Source: JBGQOJ01 sp052119585 (lineage in GTDB: Bacteria > Pseudomonadota > Alphaproteobacteria > Rhodobacterales > Rhodobacteraceae). Taken from it: a stretch of 64,000 nucleotides of DNA. The stretch lies in contig NZ_JBGQOJ010000001.1 of the NCBI RefSeq assembly GCF_052119585.1, positions 744,001 to 808,000 of the forward strand, in the 5' to 3' direction. A model generated the notes under the pieces. It ran no database searches and was not told the DNA's origin. It saw only the letters and a list, made by a program, of their open reading frames with translations. The translations under genes and the position numbers were made by a program. This document shows, piece by piece, positions 56,283-64,000 of the stretch (the first letter of the stretch is position 1; each line of letters opens with the position of its first letter).

Positions 56283-56720
56283 ATGATAAGACGCTTTGGC
56301 GATCCGAAAGTCCAAAATCAAACCTACATTCACCGGCCTGGCGTCTATGCTGTTCTGGTTCTGGGTGACAGCGTTCTTTTGACATTTCAAGCGGAACCTC
56401 TTCCCGAGGTCCAGCTTCCCGGTGGCGGCATAGACGCTGGCGAATCGCCCTTGGCCGCGCTTCATCGCGAGGTTTTCGAAGAGACCGGTTGGAGCATTGC
56501 CCGCCCCCGGCGCCTGGGGGCATTTCGTCGGTTCGCGTTTATGCCTGACTACGACATGTGGGCTGAAAAGCTTTGCCATATCTACCTTGCGCGCCCAATC
56601 CGGCCCCATGGGCCGCCGCGCGAAAAAGGGCACACGCCAATCTGGACGCACCGCAGCAAAGCAGCGTCCATGCTTGAAAACGACGGCGACCGGCATTTTG
56701 TGAATCAGTTATTCCGCTGA
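56283..56720 (+). CDS. Nudix hydrolase
   Basis: 145 residues. The nudix box is complete: GGGIDAGESPLAALHREVFEETGW. Upstream, GVYAVLVLGDSVLLTFQ forms the first strands. Substrate is not visible; the size and sequence do not match MutT or CoA-specific groups. ATG 56283 has GAGG about 10 bases before it. The last 12 bases overlap the convergent phosphatase gene. A longer frame starting before the ATG is not family-like. Confidence 0.88.
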   Translation: MIRRFGDPKVQNQTYIHRPGVYAVLVLGDSVLLTFQAEPLPEVQLPGGGIDAGESPLAALHREVFEETGWSIARPRRLGAFRRFAFMPDYDMWAEKLCHIYLARPIRPHGPPREKGHTPIWTHRSKAASMLENDGDRHFVNQLFR

Positions 56721-57998
56721 AACCTCGCCTGAGTATTCAAATAAAACTGCGGAAATATCGTCTGGAAATTCCTGCCCGTTCGCATGTTCGCCCAGATCCC
56801 AAATCATCGCCTCGAAAAAGGCGGTTTTTCTGACTTCCGAATTGCGGTGCAAAAGGCTCTCGAAGCCTTGCTCGTCCAGAAGTCTGCCATTGCCGTCCGG
56901 GCATTCCGTCACCCCGTCGGATGCCAGGATCAGACGGTCACCCGGCATCAGACGCACCTCGAACTGTTGGTAGGTCGCATCAGCGATAAGGCCGATCGGC
57001 AGGCCGCCAGTCCCGTGAAACTCTACTTCACCGGTGCCGCGCTGGACGGCAGGGTGTGGGTGTCCTGCCTGCGTAATCGTCGCCAATCCGGTGATCAAAT
57101 CAATGTCTGCAAGGATCAAGGTAAAATAGTGATCCGTTTCCATTTCGTCGAAAATGAGTCTGTTCAAATGCTCCGCCACCTCGGCCGGAGGGCGGCCGGT
57201 GTAGCCATTGTCGGTCTTCAAAAGCGCAATATTCTGGTCCGGCGTCGCCCCCGACAGATAGCCCGCCAACCGCGCCGTCATAAGAGCAGACGAAACTCCA
57301 TGTCCCGACACGTCAATCCCGTAGATGCCGATGCGTGACGGGGAAATATCATAAAATCCGACAAGATCGCCGCCAACATGCCCGCAGGGCCGTAAGAAAA
57401 GAGAAACCTGCGCCAAGCCAAAGTCGCGAAATTTCTCGCGGACAAGTGATTGCTGCAATTTGCGCGCCTCGATCAGGTCGCGATCAAGCGAGTCGTAAAG
57501 CCTCTGGATTTTGGCAAGGGTCGACGAGACCAAGCGGTTCTTTTCCGTTAGCTCCCTCTCGATCCGCAAGATCCGTTCACCCGCAGCAATGCGCGCCCGC
57601 AATTCCGCCGAATGAACCGGTTTCGTCAGAAAATCATCGGCACCAACATCAAGCCCCTGCGCCACTTCCCCCTTGTCGCTTTTTGACGAGAGAAGAATGA
57701 AATACCCGTAGCGGTCAGAATGAAGCGTTCTGAATATCCGGCAAAAATCCAGCCCCGACATTCCCGGCATCATCCAGTCACTGAAAATCAGATCCATGGA
57801 TGTCACCGCGCACAGATCCAGCGCACGCTCGCCACTTTCCGCCTCGAAGACGGAATACCCCCATCGCAACAGGGACGACGCCAGAATCTTTCGCTGCACC
57901 TCGCTGTCATCGACGATCAGAACATTTTGAACGGCTCCGCCCCCACCCGGCGATTGCGGCAATGCCTCTTGGCGAAGATATGCAGGACTGGCGGTCAT
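56709..57998 (-). CDS. Response regulator with PP2C-type (SpoIIE/RsbU-like) phosphatase output
   Basis: About 429 residues. The receiver domain (about 24-140) has acidic D30/D31, phospho-acceptor D74 (FSDWMMPG) and K126 (TKP). A coiled coil follows (about 145-190, RIERELTEKNRLVSSTLAKIQRLYDSLDRDLIEARKLQQ). The PP2C domain (about 195-429) keeps the metal ligands in GGDLVG, GIDVSGHG, ASDGVTE and DDISAV. It should be a serine phosphatase switched by phosphorylation. ATG 57998 is used; a GTG at 58016 is possible. The divergent neighbour is a lone Hpt protein, a likely phosphate donor. No anti-sigma factor or kinase is next to it. Confidence 0.92.
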   Translation of the reverse strand: MTASPAYLRQEALPQSPGGGGAVQNVLIVDDSEVQRKILASSLLRWGYSVFEAESGERALDLCAVTSMDLIFSDWMMPGMSGLDFCRIFRTLHSDRYGYFILLSSKSDKGEVAQGLDVGADDFLTKPVHSAELRARIAAGERILRIERELTEKNRLVSSTLAKIQRLYDSLDRDLIEARKLQQSLVREKFRDFGLAQVSLFLRPCGHVGGDLVGFYDISPSRIGIYGIDVSGHGVSSALMTARLAGYLSGATPDQNIALLKTDNGYTGRPPAEVAEHLNRLIFDEMETDHYFTLILADIDLITGLATITQAGHPHPAVQRGTGEVEFHGTGGLPIGLIADATYQQFEVRLMPGDRLILASDGVTECPDGNGRLLDEQGFESLLHRNSEVRKTAFFEAMIWDLGEHANGQEFPDDISAVLFEYSGEVSAE

Positions 57999-58159
57999 AT
58001 AAAATCCGGGATGCACAGAATTGTCATCCCCTGCTTTGCCAGACCCACCTTAACGCAGTGTGAACGCTAAAATTCGAATGATCCCACCAAATTTCTAGAC
58101 GGATTCTTAAGATAACCCATCTAAGTCTGACACATAAAGGCAAGTCGAGAGAGGGGAAA

Positions 58160-58483
58160 ATGATCGATTGGCAACGCGTTCAAGACCTTTTGGAGGAGGT
58201 GGGAGAGGAGGACTTTGGGACCATCGCCGCATTGTTTCTTGACGAGGTCGAGGGGGTTCTGGACCACCTCCGCATCACGTCTGACCCCGGCGCGGTGGCC
58301 ACAGACTTTCACTTTCTGAAGGGCAGCGCTGCGAATCTTGGGTTCACCGCTCTTGGGGATTTCTGCACAAAAGGAGAAGTGATGGCGAAAAACGGGAACG
58401 CGGACAGTATTGATGTCTCAGGCATCTTTGACATCTACGCCCGGTCGAAGGCAGAGTTCGCAACAAAAATCGGCGCGCTATAG
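58160..58483 (+). CDS. Histidine phosphotransfer (Hpt) protein
   Basis: 107 residues, a single Hpt four-helix bundle. The phosphorylatable H51 lies in HFLKGSAANLGF, the standard Hpt motif. Such proteins shuttle phosphate between hybrid kinases and receivers. GAGAGGGG precedes the ATG at 58160. It is divergent from the REC-PP2C gene across 161 bases, which suggests both act in one pathway. No histidine kinase is near, so the donor is elsewhere. Confidence 0.92.
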   Translation: MIDWQRVQDLLEEVGEEDFGTIAALFLDEVEGVLDHLRITSDPGAVATDFHFLKGSAANLGFTALGDFCTKGEVMAKNGNADSIDVSGIFDIYARSKAEFATKIGAL

Positions 58484-58491
58484 ATGGCAGG

Positions 58492-59739
58492 TCAGATCAG
58501 GAATTCGGCCAGGGTCTCGTCATTGGTGATATCCCTGTACGCAAACCCTGCCGCATCCAACTTGCCGAATAATTCTGCAAAGTTTCCGGCCGCTTTTGTT
58601 TCGATCCCGATCAGAACTGAACCAAAGTTTCTGGCGGACTTCTTGAGATATTCAAATCGTGCGATATCGTCGTCAGGACCAAGCATCGACAGAAAATCTT
58701 TCAGTGCGCCGGGCCGTTGCGGCAGTCGCAAGATGAAATACTTTTTAACACCGGAAAAGCGCTGTGCGCGCTCCTTGACCTCTGGCAATCGTTCAAAGTC
58801 AAAGTTTCCACCCGACGTCACACAAACAACGGTTTTACCCCTGATCTGCTCCGACAATTCAGGCAATACATCAACAGAAAGGGCACCCGCGGGCTCCAGA
58901 ACAATGCCTTCTATGTTCAACATCTCCAGAATGGTTGTGCAAATCCGGTCCTCTGGCGCCGCAAGAACATGATCCGGCGATACCGTCTTCAGCACAGCGA
59001 ATGTGCTGACCCCGATCCGGGCCACCGCTGCGCCATCGACAAACGTGTTAACCTTGGGCAGGGAAACGGGGTGACCCGCAGCCAACGCGGCCGCAAGGCT
59101 TGCACCGCCCAGGGGTTCCACAAACCATAAATCCGTTTCGGGGGCATCTTCTGCCATGTACAGGCGAACGCCAGACGACAACCCGCCGCCACCAACCGGC
59201 AAAATGACCATATCTGGCGCGTTTGGCATTTCAGCCAAAATCTCGACGGCGACAGAGGCCTGCCCCTCGATCACATCCGGATCGTCAAAGGGCGACAGGA
59301 AATGCGCCCCGACCATTGCGCAATACTCCTGCGCGGATTTTAGCGTGTCATCGAAATAATCGCCGACCAATCGTATCTCGATCGCGTCGCCGCCAAATAC
59401 GCGTGTCTTGTCGATTTTTTGCTGCGGCGTGGTAACCGGCATAAAGATGACGCCATTGACGCCAAAATGCCGGCACACAAACGCGACGCCCTGCGCATGA
59501 TTGCCAGCACTTGCGCATACAAAACGGGACTGGTCCGGCGAGCGCTCCAAAACCTTGCGCATCGCATTGAACGCGCCCCGGATCTTGTAGGACCGGACAG
59601 GCGACAAATCTTCGCGTTTCAGCCAGATGTCAGCGCCATGGCGTTCGGACAAATGGTCGTTACGCTGCAACGGCGTGGCCGGAAAAAGGGTGCGCATCTG
59701 TGCCTCTGCGGCACGGGCTTTTTGTGCAAAACTGGTCAT
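58492..59739 (-). CDS. ilvA: Threonine ammonia-lyase
   Basis: 415 residues. It turns threonine into 2-oxobutanoate for isoleucine synthesis, with pyridoxal phosphate on K52 (VRSYKIRGA). SAGNHAQGVA and the glycine loop VGGGGLSSG are intact. The C-terminal ~90 residues form a single ACT-like domain (RLPQRPGALKDFLSMLG), the short type, which may give isoleucine feedback. A catabolic threonine dehydratase is less likely given this domain. It is divergent from argG. Confidence 0.93.
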   Translation of the reverse strand: MTSFAQKARAAEAQMRTLFPATPLQRNDHLSERHGADIWLKREDLSPVRSYKIRGAFNAMRKVLERSPDQSRFVCASAGNHAQGVAFVCRHFGVNGVIFMPVTTPQQKIDKTRVFGGDAIEIRLVGDYFDDTLKSAQEYCAMVGAHFLSPFDDPDVIEGQASVAVEILAEMPNAPDMVILPVGGGGLSSGVRLYMAEDAPETDLWFVEPLGGASLAAALAAGHPVSLPKVNTFVDGAAVARIGVSTFAVLKTVSPDHVLAAPEDRICTTILEMLNIEGIVLEPAGALSVDVLPELSEQIRGKTVVCVTSGGNFDFERLPEVKERAQRFSGVKKYFILRLPQRPGALKDFLSMLGPDDDIARFEYLKKSARNFGSVLIGIETKAAGNFAELFGKLDAAGFAYRDITNDETLAEFLI

Positions 59740-59852
59740 CGGGCAACGCTAGCGCCGGTCAATCGCCGCGTCCATGGCAAAGCTGACTTGCCCACCCCGT
59801 AAAAACGCAATAAACGCAGCGATTAATTGCAGCAAATTGACGGAGCCGTCTC

Positions 59853-61073
59853 ATGTTAGCGCCCAAAAAAGTAGTTCTGGCCTATTCCGGCGGCCTTGAT
59901 ACCTCGATCATCCTGAAATGGCTGCAAACGGAATACGGATGTGAGGTCGTAACCTTCACCGCCGACCTTGGTCAGGGCGAAGAGCTGGAGCCAGCGCGCG
60001 CCAAGGCAGAGATGATGGGCGCAAGCGCGATCTACATCGAGGATCTGCGGGAAGAGTTCGTTCGCGATTTTGTATTCCCGATGTTCCGCGCGAATGCTTT
60101 GTACGAAGGGCTGTATTTGCTGGGCACGTCGATCGCCCGCCCGCTGATTTCCAAGCGTCTTGTTGAAATCGCCGCCGAAGTTGGTGCCGATGCCGTCGCC
60201 CACGGCGCAACCGGCAAGGGCAACGATCAGGTTCGTTTTGAACTGGCCGCCTATGCGCTGAACCCCGACATCAAGGTCATCGCGCCCTGGCGTGAATGGG
60301 ACTTGTCCAGCCGGACCAAATTGTTGGAATTTGCAGAAAAGAACCAGATTCCCGTTGCGAAAGACAAGCGTGGCGAGGCCCCGTTCAGCGTTGACGCCAA
60401 CCTGCTGCACACCTCTTCCGAAGGTAAGGTTTTGGAAAACCCCGCCGACGAGGCACCCGATTACGTCTACCAGCGCACCGTCAATCCTGAGGATGCACCG
60501 AACACACCGGAATTCATTGAAATCTCGTTCGAGCGCGGCGATGCCGTCGCAATCAACGGCGAGGCAATGTCGCCCGCGACGATCCTGACCCAGCTTAATG
60601 AGATCGGCGGCCGTCATGGCGTTGGCCGTCTTGATCTGGTCGAGGGTCGATTTGTCGGGATGAAGTCGCGCGGAATTTACGAAACCCCCGGCGGCACACT
60701 GTTGCTAGAGGCGCACCGTGGGATCGAACAGATTACGCTGGATCGCGGTCAGGCGCATCTGAAAGACGAGCTGATGCCAAAATATGCAGAGCTAATCTAC
60801 AATGGCTTCTGGTTCAGCCCGGAGCGTGAAATGCTGCAAGCCCTGATCGACAAGTCACAAGAGCACGTCACAGGAACCGTTCGCCTGAAGCTTTACAAAG
60901 GGATGGCCCGCACCGTTGCGCGCTGGTCGGATCACTCGCTTTATTCCGAGGCGCATGTGACCTTCGAAGATGACGCGGGCGCATACGATCAGAAAGACGC
61001 GGCTGGCTTTATCAAACTGAACGCATTGCGGCTCAAACTGATTGCCATGCGCAATCGTCGCCTCAGCAAATAG
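59853..61073 (+). CDS. argG: Argininosuccinate synthase
   Basis: 406 residues. It joins citrulline and aspartate with ATP in arginine synthesis. The ATP loop AYSGGLDTS is at 10-18; GATGKGNDQVRFE and YETPGGTLL are typical. ATG 59853 is the natural start. argJ lies elsewhere in the window, so arginine genes are scattered. Its stop is two bases from the stop of the convergent sulfotransferase-like gene. A weak promoter-like TTGCCC with TAAACG 17 bases later lies upstream. Confidence 0.98.
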   Translation: MLAPKKVVLAYSGGLDTSIILKWLQTEYGCEVVTFTADLGQGEELEPARAKAEMMGASAIYIEDLREEFVRDFVFPMFRANALYEGLYLLGTSIARPLISKRLVEIAAEVGADAVAHGATGKGNDQVRFELAAYALNPDIKVIAPWREWDLSSRTKLLEFAEKNQIPVAKDKRGEAPFSVDANLLHTSSEGKVLENPADEAPDYVYQRTVNPEDAPNTPEFIEISFERGDAVAINGEAMSPATILTQLNEIGGRHGVGRLDLVEGRFVGMKSRGIYETPGGTLLLEAHRGIEQITLDRGQAHLKDELMPKYAELIYNGFWFSPEREMLQALIDKSQEHVTGTVRLKLYKGMARTVARWSDHSLYSEAHVTFEDDAGAYDQKDAAGFIKLNALRLKLIAMRNRRLSK

Positions 61074-61075
61074 CG

Positions 61076-61774
61076 TCAAAGCTTCTTCGCGGCGAGCCTG
61101 TCATAGAACGGCAGGGCCGCCGCGACGATTGCTGCATCCCGCCCGTCAAGCTGTGGCAAGGGCCCCTCTGGCCCGGAAAACCCTGTGCTGCGATGCACGG
61201 CACCATACCAATGCGTTGCCCATACGCCGTCAGCAGGATGCCCGCCTTCAGGCCAGGACAGCATTGCACGATCAAAGCGCAAGCCAATCGCATCACACAG
61301 TCTGGTCAGCATACGTTCCGGATCATTGCGTATATCGGCACTGTCGATAACCAGACCACCGATCCTGTCGAAAAGCTGTGCTTGTTGCCGGAACCCAAGG
61401 TCCTCTAGGGCCACCTGTTCCCGCTTGATCCCGTAGCTTGCAACAACCCGTGCAGGATGGCGGATAAGATGAACGTTCACACAGTCACCGGACCAGTCCA
61501 TCGGAAAGCCGTCAATCATGTGGTGCGGCATATGTTTCATATAGAAATTTGGCTTTTGGGCGGGAATAGTGCCTGAACAACGCGCCGCCACCTTGATCGG
61601 ATCCGATTCGTGTGCGGCTATAATCTGCTCCTTCATCGGATGGTCCGCACCCGACGCGGCAAGATAGGGCGCATAGAACGGTTCATCCCACACGGCAAAA
61701 TCCGATCTGGCCCCAAAGGAATACATCATCGCAGTCGACAGGTTCCGTGGGCCGGACCACATTGCAATCCGCAC
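61076..61774 (-). CDS. Sulfotransferase-like protein
   Basis: 232 residues. The N-terminus RIAMWSGPRNLSTAMMYSF has the P-loop-like PAPS 5'-phosphate motif of the sulfotransferase fold, and VHLIRHPARVVASY the 3'-phosphate motif. Relatives are sometimes misnamed as haloacid dehalogenase hydrolases. The start is GTG 61774, overlapping the aminotransferase stop TAG by one base; a later ATG (61762) would cut the motif. The tight coupling suggests a joint role with the aminotransferase, unknown to me. Substrate unknown. Confidence 0.8.
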   Translation of the reverse strand: MRIAMWSGPRNLSTAMMYSFGARSDFAVWDEPFYAPYLAASGADHPMKEQIIAAHESDPIKVAARCSGTIPAQKPNFYMKHMPHHMIDGFPMDWSGDCVNVHLIRHPARVVASYGIKREQVALEDLGFRQQAQLFDRIGGLVIDSADIRNDPERMLTRLCDAIGLRFDRAMLSWPEGGHPADGVWATHWYGAVHRSTGFSGPEGPLPQLDGRDAAIVAAALPFYDRLAAKKL

Positions 61775-62682
61775 TACCGCACCTCGCGCGCAACAAGATC
61801 TTTGTAAAGCTGACGGATGCGCACCGTGATCGCCCCCATCTGGCCATCCCCGATCATGCGCCCGTCAATGTCGCCGACCGGGGTTTGCGCCCCGAAAGTC
61901 CCGGTCAGAAACGCCTCTTGTGCCCCGTAGGCGTCAACCAGCGAGTAATTCCTCTCGAACACCGGAATTCCGTCAGCCCGACACACGTCGATCACCTTTT
62001 GGCGGGTAATGCCGTTCATGCAGTAATCACCAGTCGACGTCCAAACCGCGCCCTTACGGACAATGAAGAAATTGCATGCGTTGGTCGTGTTCACAAATCC
62101 ATGCACATCCAGCATCAACGCCTCGTCAGCGCCTGCCTTTTCCGCCGCAATACAGGCCAGAATGCAGTTCAGCTTGGAATGAGAGTTCAGCTTGGGGTCT
62201 TGTGTCATAGGAAGCCCGCGCAAATGCGGCACGGTTGCCAGCCGGATCGGGCGCGGAATTTCGGGCTTTGAATGCTCCATGATGATAACCATCGTCGGGC
62301 CGGACCGCGACAGCGACGGATGCTGGAACGGGCGTATCTTTACCCCGCGCGTGACCATCAACCGGGCGTGCACATCCTGTGTCATGCCGTTCGCTGCTCT
62401 CGTCGCTTCAAGCGCGGCGATGACTCCGGCCCGGTCAAGCGACATCGTCAGGTCAATAGCCTTGGCTGCCTCGAACAACCGGTCGATATGCTCATCCAGA
62501 AACGCCCAGTGGCCATTATACAGGCGCAGCCCCTCCCATACTCCGTCACCCAGCATAAAGCCGGAGTCATAGACACTGACCACCGCCTCGGATTTCGGAA
62601 CGATCCGCCCGTCGACATAGATCAGGATCGCATCGTTGCGGATGTCATCGGCGGTCTGGTGTGTTGTCACGACGTCTGGCAT
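61774..62682 (-). CDS. Class IV pyridoxal-phosphate aminotransferase (BCAT/D-amino-acid type)
   Basis: 302 residues. YDSGFMLGDGVWEGLRLYNGH is the family signature, K170 (HSKLNC) should bind pyridoxal phosphate, and GFVNTTNACNFFIVRKG and NGITRQKVIDV follow. It may act on branched-chain amino acids or D-amino acids; sequence does not settle this. The ATG at 62682 gives a slightly long N-terminus (about 18 residues before ILIYVDG). Its stop overlaps the sulfotransferase-like start. It is divergent from msrA. Confidence 0.88.
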   Translation of the reverse strand: MPDVVTTHQTADDIRNDAILIYVDGRIVPKSEAVVSVYDSGFMLGDGVWEGLRLYNGHWAFLDEHIDRLFEAAKAIDLTMSLDRAGVIAALEATRAANGMTQDVHARLMVTRGVKIRPFQHPSLSRSGPTMVIIMEHSKPEIPRPIRLATVPHLRGLPMTQDPKLNSHSKLNCILACIAAEKAGADEALMLDVHGFVNTTNACNFFIVRKGAVWTSTGDYCMNGITRQKVIDVCRADGIPVFERNYSLVDAYGAQEAFLTGTFGAQTPVGDIDGRMIGDGQMGAITVRIRQLYKDLVAREVR

Positions 62683-62822
62683 TCGGCCCCCCTGTTTGCC
62701 GGAACGATAACAAACGCAGCCGCACCGCCAAGCGGTAAATTCCCGTCACCATATCGTGACATCGACGCTGCGCACTTGTCGCATCGGCGTCGGGTGGGCA
62801 TCGTGCCTAAAAAGGAGCCTTC

Positions 62823-63488
62823 ATGATGTCCATTCTGTCACGCAACGCCAAACCCGCCGTCCTGTTTCTGGCAATCCTTTTGGGACTGGCAGCACAAGGA
62901 ACAAGAAGCCACGCCGCCAATGTCGAAACCCTGACCGTCGCCGGGGGATGTTTTTGGTGCGTAGAAGCCGACTTTGAAAAGGTGGACGGCGTGATAGAGG
63001 CCATATCCGGATACACCGGAGGGTCCAAAGAAAACCCGACATACAAACAGGTCACTGCTGGCGGCACAGGTCACTTTGAGGCCGTGCAGATCAAGTTCGA
63101 CCCGTCAAAGGTCAGCTATGAGTCATTGCTGCAAAAGTTCTTGCGCTCGGTCGATGTAACCGACGCCGGGGGGCAGTTCTGTGATCGGGGCGACAGTTAC
63201 AGAACGGCGATATTCGTCTCTAACCCCGCGCAAAAGGCCGCTGCCTTGGCCGCGAAAACCGAAGCGGAATCAGCGCTTGGGCAGAAAATCGTGACGCCGG
63301 TTCTGGATGCGAAAAAATTCTATCCCGCCGAGGACTATCATCAGAACTATTACAAAGGCACAAATCTTGTTTTGACCCGCTTTGGCCCAAAACGGCAATC
63401 AGAGGCCTACAAAGCCTATCGAAATGCCTGCGGTCGCGACGCTCGGGTGCAGCAATTGTGGGGCAAGGCAGCGGCGTTTACCCACTAG
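62823..63488 (+). CDS. msrA: Exported peptide-methionine (S)-S-oxide reductase
   Basis: 221 residues. It reduces S-methionine sulfoxide in damaged proteins. The catalytic GGCFWCVE is intact with C43 and C46, and PAEDYHQNYY follows. Residues 1-31 form a signal peptide (hydrophobic AVLFLAILLGLAAQG, cleavage near SHA), so it acts in the periplasm, which is less common for MsrA. AGGAG lies six bases before the ATG; a second ATG follows immediately. No msrB gene is adjacent. Its stop overlaps the ribokinase stop. Confidence 0.95.
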   Translation: MMSILSRNAKPAVLFLAILLGLAAQGTRSHAANVETLTVAGGCFWCVEADFEKVDGVIEAISGYTGGSKENPTYKQVTAGGTGHFEAVQIKFDPSKVSYESLLQKFLRSVDVTDAGGQFCDRGDSYRTAIFVSNPAQKAAALAAKTEAESALGQKIVTPVLDAKKFYPAEDYHQNYYKGTNLVLTRFGPKRQSEAYKAYRNACGRDARVQQLWGKAAAFTH

Positions 63489-64000
63489 CCCCCCGACAAC
63501 TCCTGGTCGACAATGGATCTTTCGGGTATTGCATCCGCTGCGCCAAGAGTCCGGATTTTGATAGCGGACGCCATGGCGCCAAGCGCCATGGATTGCTCCA
63601 TGCCAAGGCCCTCGCTCAATCCGGCGGCGACATATCCAAGGAAGGTGTCGCCTGCACTGGTTGTGTCGACAACGGTGGTCGGTACGGCAGCAACATGGCG
63701 TTTTTGGCCGGAACGATTATCATACCAATCGGCACCATCGCCGCCCAGAGTAACCACTATTTCCGGCACATCCATCTTTTCCAGGGTTGTGGACAACGCG
63801 GCGCAAAGCTGCTGCGCCTCGACCTCGTTCAGAACCAGCAGGCTGACATGGGGCAAAACATCGACAACCGCGCCGATTTCAAACGGTGCTGCGGAATAGA
63901 CAACCGTCATTTTCTTTTGCCGGCCCAGCGCCGCCGCAAACGCCTGCTGTGATGTTTCGTTCTGCAAAAGCAGCAAGTCGCCCGCCGTGGCATCGTTCAG
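63485..64000 (-). CDS. rbsK: PfkB-family sugar kinase (ribokinase), N-terminal part outside window
   Basis: 172 C-terminal residues are visible. VVTLGGDGADWY and TTVVDTTSAGDTFLGYVAAGL match the PfkB signature, with D as catalytic base in AGDTF. The LVLNEVEAQQL segment is also typical of ribokinases. The N-terminus lies beyond the right edge. Ribokinase is the best guess among PfkB kinases; the substrate cannot be proven here. Its stop overlaps msrA. Confidence 0.85.
   Translation of the reverse strand: MNDATAGDLLLLQNETSQQAFAAALGRQKKMTVVYSAAPFEIGAVVDVLPHVSLLVLNEVEAQQLCAALSTTLEKMDVPEIVVTLGGDGADWYDNRSGQKRHVAAVPTTVVDTTSAGDTFLGYVAAGLSEGLGMEQSMALGAMASAIKIRTLGAADAIPERSIVDQELSGG

Overview
The window reads as a chromosomal segment of an alphaproteobacterium of the order Rhodobacterales, most likely a marine Roseobacter-group member. 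The evidence is protein flavour and gene order: rimP-nusA-ylxR-infB; secA divergent from a PpiC-type isomerase that leads into argJ-mutT; comF beside grxC and a degenerate BioC-like methyltransferase; hemH next to a tiny membrane protein; tamA-tamB. Base composition is moderately GC-rich and even. I see no rRNA, tRNA, insertion sequence, phage gene or CRISPR array, and no gene-free stretch above 300 bases, so this is core chromosome apart from one envelope-polysaccharide locus at the left end. Species cannot be fixed from the sequence.

Layout. 1-9598: surface polysaccharide locus, mostly minus strand. It holds three glycosyltransferases plus galE and galU, then another glycosyltransferase with kdsB and cysQ, and a divergent ABC-2 exporter permease. 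9600-14369: alkB, then the heat-shock pair dnaK-dnaJ behind a sigma32-like promoter, then radC. 14366-22777: a binding-protein/OmpA fusion, an unknown exported protein, secA, the PpiC isomerase, argJ and mutT. 22954-28546: a 48-residue protein, then the translation/transcription operon rimP-nusA-ylxR-infB with its leader. 28784-35298: an operon running from prolyl aminopeptidase through a complete peptide ABC importer. 35368-40454: ubiG, marR, a Nit-type amidase, grxC, comF, a methyltransferase-like protein and hemH. 40541-42680: small envelope genes, including two L,D-transpeptidase-fold proteins around a CAP lipoprotein. 42794-47696: an RNA uracil methyltransferase coupled to two ABC exporters. 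47775-53341: tamB and tamA. 53453-56720: cca, CoA-type nudix, hslO and a second nudix gene. 56709-58483: a REC-PP2C phosphatase facing an Hpt protein. 58492-64000: ilvA, argG, a sulfotransferase-like protein coupled to a class IV aminotransferase, exported msrA, and a ribokinase cut by the window edge.

How the genes work together. The left locus makes UDP-glucose and UDP-galactose (GalU, GalE) and CMP-KDO (KdsB) and uses them in a surface glycan. CysQ in the same operon hints that the glycan or a neighbour is sulfated. DnaK/DnaJ, SecA, the PpiC foldase, HslO and MsrA cover protein folding, export and repair. TamA/TamB, the L,D-transpeptidases and the OmpA fusion serve the envelope. Many genes are joined by 1- or 4-base start/stop overlaps, and several convergent pairs share or nearly share stop codons. 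No clearly new multi-gene system stands out. The observations most worth a second look are the rimP leader, the dnaK leader, the transpeptidase/CAP cluster, the lysine-rich ArgJ extension and the isolated REC-PP2C/Hpt pair.
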